The notes under the pieces: generated by a model | Databases searched by the model: none | What the model was told of the DNA's origin: nothing | Seen by the model: the letters and a program-made list of their open reading frames with translations, nothing else | NCBI GenBank assembly: GCA_026826555.1 | Contig: JAKSZT010053769.1 | Coordinates: 7,315,193-7,379,192 of the forward strand | Length of the DNA stretch: 64,000 bases | Direction: 5' to 3' | Origin: Tolypeutes matacus | Lineage: Eukaryota > Chordata > Mammalia > Cingulata > Chlamyphoridae | Made by a program: the position numbers and the translations under genes | Part shown: positions 59,816 to 64,000 of the stretch, in pieces | Layout: each line of letters starts with the position of its first letter | Position numbering within the stretch: the stretch's first letter is position 1

Positions 59816-60395
59816 CAGGAATTACAACACTAATCATTTGGAATTCCCAAAAGAAAGATGAAAGACTGGAGAAGAGTAAATTATCAAAGAAACTTTTAAA
59901 ATTTCTGCAAGCTGAAGGATATGAATTTTCACATTGAGGGGTACCATTTCAAGTACTAGGCACAATGGACACAAAAGTGTATCAGTGTAAAATTTTAGAA
60001 CACTATGGACAAAGTGAAGATTCTAGAAATTTTCCAAGAGAGATAAAAAAAAGCCCACACTCAGGCTTCTCAACATATAAAGTGTAAGCTAGAAAATAGT
60101 AGAGCAATGCCTTCAAAATTCTCAGGAAACTTATTTTTAATCTAATAATTTTATACCCAGCCAAACTATTATCAAGTAAACTTACCCATGTTAAGACATT
60201 CAAATTTTAAGTAAATTTGCCCACCATGCATCCTATCTCAGGAAGGATATAATCAACTGAAACAAAGAAGTTAAACAAGAAAGAAGAGGGGATCCAAGCA
60301 ACAAAAAAATCAACAAAAAAGAGATCCTTGAAAAAAAGAAATGAAGAGAATCCCCCCCAAAATGGTAATTGAAACTATTAAAACAGTTTATATCA
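59816..60395 (+). mobile_element. L1M/HAL1 remnant
   Basis: Blocks in L1M order: 'aatttctgcaagctgaagg', 'gagcaatgccttcaaaattc', 'ataattttatacccagccaa', 'accatgcatcctatctcagg'. Sense strand, fully decayed. Confidence 0.65.
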
Positions 60396-60399
60396 AATG

Positions 60400-60610
60400 A
60401 AGGTAATTTTGCCTATCAGGAGTCATTTGACAATGTCTAGAAACATTTTTGGTTATCATTCCTGGGGGCTGACTTCTAGTAGAGTCATATGGGTAGAGGC
60501 TATGGTAACTTCTAAACATCCTACAATGAACAGGATTACCCCCAACAACAAATAATTATCCAGCCCAAAATGTCAGTACTGCTGAGGAAGCTGAGAAACC
60601 CAGTCCTAGG
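60400..60610 (+). mobile_element. MER5A hAT-Charlie MITE
   Basis: Body matches MER5A by eye: 'tttgacaatgtctagaaac', 'atcctacaatgaacaggat', 'aattatccagcccaaaatgt', 'gctgagaaacccag'. Non-autonomous and eutherian-wide. Confidence 0.75.
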
Positions 60611-61076
60611 CTAATAGCTGTCCAGCAAGGTGAAACAGAAACCAGTGTAGCCTAAAGGAAGAAAATTCAGAATTCATTCTGTAGGCAATGTGGAACCACT
60701 GACATTAAAGCTAAGCCTCAGAAAATTATTATGATATAATGTGAGCAATATGATTATGGAGGTAGACAGAAAGTGCTTGGGGGACACAATTGAACCATTT
60801 TCCTTGGTTTGGATTGCTATTGTACTAATTTTTTCCCCAACTTAAAGGACTCTTCATAATCTTGCTACAAACTAACACTGCAACTTTATCTCCTCTCAGT
60901 CTCTGGCAGTATACAATTTGTGGTTTTCTGAGCGCATAACAATTTAATCCTACATTTTTTTCACATACTATTTTTTTCTTTTGAATTTCTCTACCTTATT
61001 CTCCCAGGGAATTCATCACTAATCTTTAAAACTAAGCTTCAAAAGTCAACAAAATAATTAAAAACAAATAAAACAT
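60611..61076. other. No recognised feature, 60611-61076
   Basis: AT-rich DNA between the MER5A and a short SINE; nothing recognised. Confidence 0.4.
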
Positions 61077-61142
61077 GGGGAGCATGTGTAACTCAGTGGT
61101 TGAGCACCTGCTTACCATGTACAAGGGAAAAAAAAAAAAAAA
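61077..61142 (+). mobile_element. Truncated tRNA-derived SINE
   Basis: Only the tRNA-like head survives (ggggagcatgtgtaactcag, then 'gttgagcacctgcttaccatg'), followed directly by a 15-A tail. B-box and body are missing, so it was probably copied from a short transcript or deleted. An imperfect duplication (aataaaacatgg, aataaaatgg) is possible. Confidence 0.6.
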
Positions 61143-61357
61143 GAATAAAATGGACCCTAACATTCTTAATTTTAAATAATGTATATTCTTCATGTAAATA
61201 ATTTGTTTATGTATTAGTTAAGGTAGGGTCAGCTACTGTAACCTCCAAAATGTACATCAGCTCAAACATAATTGAAGTTTTTCGCTCACTTACATAAAAT
61301 CCAAATCTTTAATTAGTAGGTACCTCTTTTTTCAGAGTTTCAGCTGAATTCTATTTT

Positions 61358-61537
61358 TTTTTTTTTTAAGATTTTATTTATTCATTCTTTTATGCCCCCC
61401 TTGCTGCTTGTACTCGCTGGGTCAGCTAACCACGCCGTGCGGGCGGGCTTGCCTTCACCAGGAGGCCCCGGGAACCGAACCCGGGGCCTCCCATATGGTA
61501 AACGGGAGCCCTACTGATTGAGCCACAGCCGCTTCCC
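61358..61537 (-). mobile_element. tRNA-derived SINE (T+ type)
   Basis: Flanked by a 16-bp perfect duplication agctgaattctatttt (61342-61357 and 61538-61553). Same subfamily as the SINEs at 57525 and 57990, B-box-like GGTTCGGTTCC intact. On the minus strand the tail is AATAAATAAAATCTTAA, so the terminator is slightly degraded. Confidence 0.95.
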
Positions 61538-61553
61538 AGCTGAATTCTATTTT

Positions 61554-62435
61554 ATGTTCACCCCTCTGCAATGCTTTGGCCTTTAATTTTAATGTGTGCA
61601 GCAGAATTAAGTTGGTGGTTTGGTATAGCATGCAACATATTATGTGGGAGGTTTTGATGGGCCAGCCTGACATGGTGTGCATCATTTTCACTCACTTTCT
61701 AATGGCTAAAACTCATCCACATGGTCACACATAATTGCAAGGGAGGCTGGGAAATAATGACCTACTTACATGCCCAAGAAGAAGAAGAAGAAATTGGTTA
61801 GTGAATAGTTAGTCAATCTCTGCTATTATGTGTTCTGAAAACATTTCTAGTAATGTTCAGGAACAAAATACTAGGTACAAGGAGGTTTGGTTATTGTAAG
61901 GCACATATATATGACTTTACCACATAGCTATTGAAATCACAGGGCAAAATGACAGTGACTAGAAAAACTGAAACATTAAAGAACATAGGGAAAGTCCCTG
62001 AAGGGCAGAGTATAAAATAAAGGAAAAGGACTGTATGAGCAAGTAGTGCCAATTATACAAGGGGGCACAGTGAGGTAAACATTCTATAGAGAGCAAAAAG
62101 GATGCCACTTATTCCTGTGAGTTAAGAGGATTGAAAGTAAGCTCTGTTGGTTATAAGGAAAATTGGAAAGCCAATTTTGTCAAGGAGGTGAGAAAGGTAC
62201 AAGGACTGTTTGGGAAAAAAATAGAAACACCGAAGGGAAGTTTTTCTTAATACATGAGGGATTTTTAATGTGGTGTTGAGCTGGGTAAACTGACTTTGTG
62301 AGAAAGGACTGCAGGGTGGATGGGGTATGGAATCTGGGTGTGAGGCTCTTTCTAAGGTGATCATTTGATCCACAGGGATGGAGACAATTACAAAAAAGAG
62401 AGGCAGTGTAATTTAAATTTAACAGTTTAAGAGTG
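61554..62435. other. No recognised feature, 61554-62435
   Basis: Unique-looking DNA with short frames only; nothing I can name. Confidence 0.45.
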
Positions 62436-62439
62436 TGAC

Positions 62440-62600
62440 CTTTTATCGTGACCTTATTTTGTGCTAGGCATTTTGCTAGTTATCAAATCCTTACAACACA
62501 GTGAAGTGTGTACACCTACCTCATTTTTGTAGCAAGTAAATAAGTTGTCACAAACATAGATAAAAGGTTAATCTGGAATTCGATTCCTAGATTGTTAATT
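62440..62600 (-). mobile_element. Probable MIR fragment
   Basis: 'tgtgctaggcattttgctagt', 'tcctTacaacacagtgaagtg' and 'ctggaattcgattcctag' fit the reverse complement of MIR. Short and old. Confidence 0.5.
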
Positions 62601-63339
62601 TTTTAATCATGTCTACAGACTAAGTTATAGTAAATGCTAATAATGTTTGATTAAGATTACCACGACTTTTTACATTATGAAATTATTTTTCAGTGTTCAT
62701 TAAAATGGGCAACATTAATCTAATGGCTGAAAACAAATCCAGGACTTTAATGACAACTTTGAAGAAGAAAACAGGAACAATTAAACAGGAAATAAATTTG
62801 ATGGCTTCTAGAAGGCCATTCTGGCTCTAGTATCCCGCTTTCAAACTTAGGATTTTTAGTGAAACTATGTCTTTGAAACTTCACACATTTTCTACTCAGC
62901 AAATTTAATTTAGAGCATAGTTGTGCTCACACACCATATAAATGTTTAATTTTTAAAACTCCTCTGAAAGAAGAAAATATCACCAATTTCAACTGTTTAA
63001 AGGTTCCTGAGATTTGTCATTAGTACCCATATTTCTAAAATGCATTTTCATGAAGCAATTAATTTTGGAATGTATCACAACTAACATTTAATTGCTCTTA
63101 CATATTTAGGAATTTCAGCTCTTTCCTTCCTTTTACAAATCATGTAGCAAAATGTCAGTAGAGAAATACATATTAAGAAACTCTACATTCCAATTAAAGG
63201 AAACTGGAATTTTAATAAAGTAGGTTTCCCAAGCCTCTTACATTCGGAATATCCTGACAATTTGAGCATTATGAAAACAGAGCTCGAGTAATTTAAAATG
63301 CCTGGAATGTACTACTACCACTTCCAATTAGCTTGCAAA
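62601..63339. other. No recognised feature, 62601-63339
   Basis: AT-rich DNA with no long frame and no recognised repeat. It could be conserved non-coding DNA, but that cannot be judged from one sequence. Confidence 0.4.
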
Positions 63340-63615
63340 CTTCCTTCAGACTGAAATTAAAATGTCACCTCAGTGAAGCCTTCCTGACAGCCTTGATGGT
63401 ATCAGGAGCACATTCCCAGGATTCTGTATATAACCTTGAAGCCCTTATCAAAAAGAAGATTGAATAATTAATTATTTAATTAAACAATTTAATATGTATC
63501 TCCCATTTTAGAAGAGATCAGGGACCCCATCCATTTCTTAAGTTACTGTATCTTCAGCTCCTAATCAAGCACATTACCTACCTACCAGAGACCTCCAAAA
63601 TTGCTGAATGATGAA
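63340..63615 (+). mobile_element. L2 3' fragment
   Basis: 'aaatgtcacctcagtgaagcc', 'ttcctgacagcc', 'gagatcagggaccccatcc' and 'attgctgaatgatgaatg' follow the order of the L2 3' end. The final 385 bp of the window after it show nothing recognisable. Confidence 0.6.
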
Positions 63616-64000
63616 TGCTGGGCTGAGTTGGGGAATAATCCTTTGTTTTCCCCAAATCGTTGGAAGAGCTTTTCAATATTAGAATTATTTCTTCCTAAAT
63701 AATTGGAAGTGCTCCTCAGGGAAGCCATTTAGTGTTAGAATTTTCTTTACAGGACATTTTTTTCCTGCTGACTCAATTTTTTTTAGTATTTATAGACACA
63801 TTCAGGTTTTTTTATTTCTTCAGTAACCAAATTAAGTAAAGTATATTTTTCTAGGAATTTATTCACTTCATTTGGTAGCATAAAGTTGGCCATGCTATCT
63901 CTTCAAAGATGCAGTTACGGTTTTACAGATTAATTGAATTATGGTGAGAAAAAATATTTTGTATGATTTTTGAAGTTTGTCAAGGTTTGCTTTATGACCC

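Overview
The window looks like non-coding nuclear DNA of a placental mammal, most likely a xenarthran (armadillo, sloth or anteater). The clearest clue is a tRNA-derived SINE with the head and B-box seen in the DAS-type SINEs of Xenarthra. It occurs in two subfamilies, next to eutherian-wide repeats (L2, MIR, L3/CR1, MLT1, MLT2, MER5, L1M). I find no host protein-coding exon, rRNA or functional tRNA gene. Every long open frame I could interpret belongs to a transposable element or lies antisense to one. The species call is an inference from the SINE family.

Layout. 1-4018: ancient LINE-2 DNA interrupted by a MaLR-like LTR at 2460-2920. 5003-5546: an MLT1-type LTR with a CA/GA microsatellite. 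6168-23410: a nested structure, the best-resolved feature here. An old full-length L1 on the minus strand (about 7 kb without insertions) carries a solo LTR (6286-6884, TSD atgag) and a second, younger full-length L1 on the minus strand (9550-19114, 19-bp TSD). That younger L1 is itself broken in ORF2 by a small poly(A)-tailed retroposed sequence (13013-13171). The old L1 has a 5'UTR made of about eight monomers spaced 110 bp apart. The younger L1 has an unrelated CpG-rich 5'UTR with a YY1-like site at its 5' end.

23411-28418: MIR, L1 and L2 remnants, a truncated L1 3' end, a solo LTR and a DAS-type SINE. 28419-34649: a decayed endogenous retrovirus with 5' LTR, reverse transcriptase (YIDD), integrase and envelope remnants and a truncated 3' LTR. 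It abuts another LTR of the recurring xenarthran family (34650-35572). 35800-38525: an ancient plus-strand L1 ORF2 with a further LTR of that family inside it. 40690-41042: another L1 3'UTR fragment.

46350-46975: L3/CR1 LINE. 47013-50807: a second young L1, nearly identical to the first, whose middle is lost in a 10-N assembly gap at 48267-48276. By comparison with the first copy, about 5.7-5.9 kb is missing there. 50808-64000: mostly AT-rich unique-looking DNA with MIR, L1M, MLT1, MLT2, MER5A and four tRNA-derived SINEs, three of which carry AATAAA signals and Pol III-terminator-like ends.

There is no operon-like or gene-network logic here. What works together is the L1 retrotransposition machinery (ORF1p, ORF2p) and the non-autonomous elements that use it: the SINEs and the poly(A) retroposed fragment, all showing target-site duplications and A-tails. 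Family assignments rest on recognition by eye.
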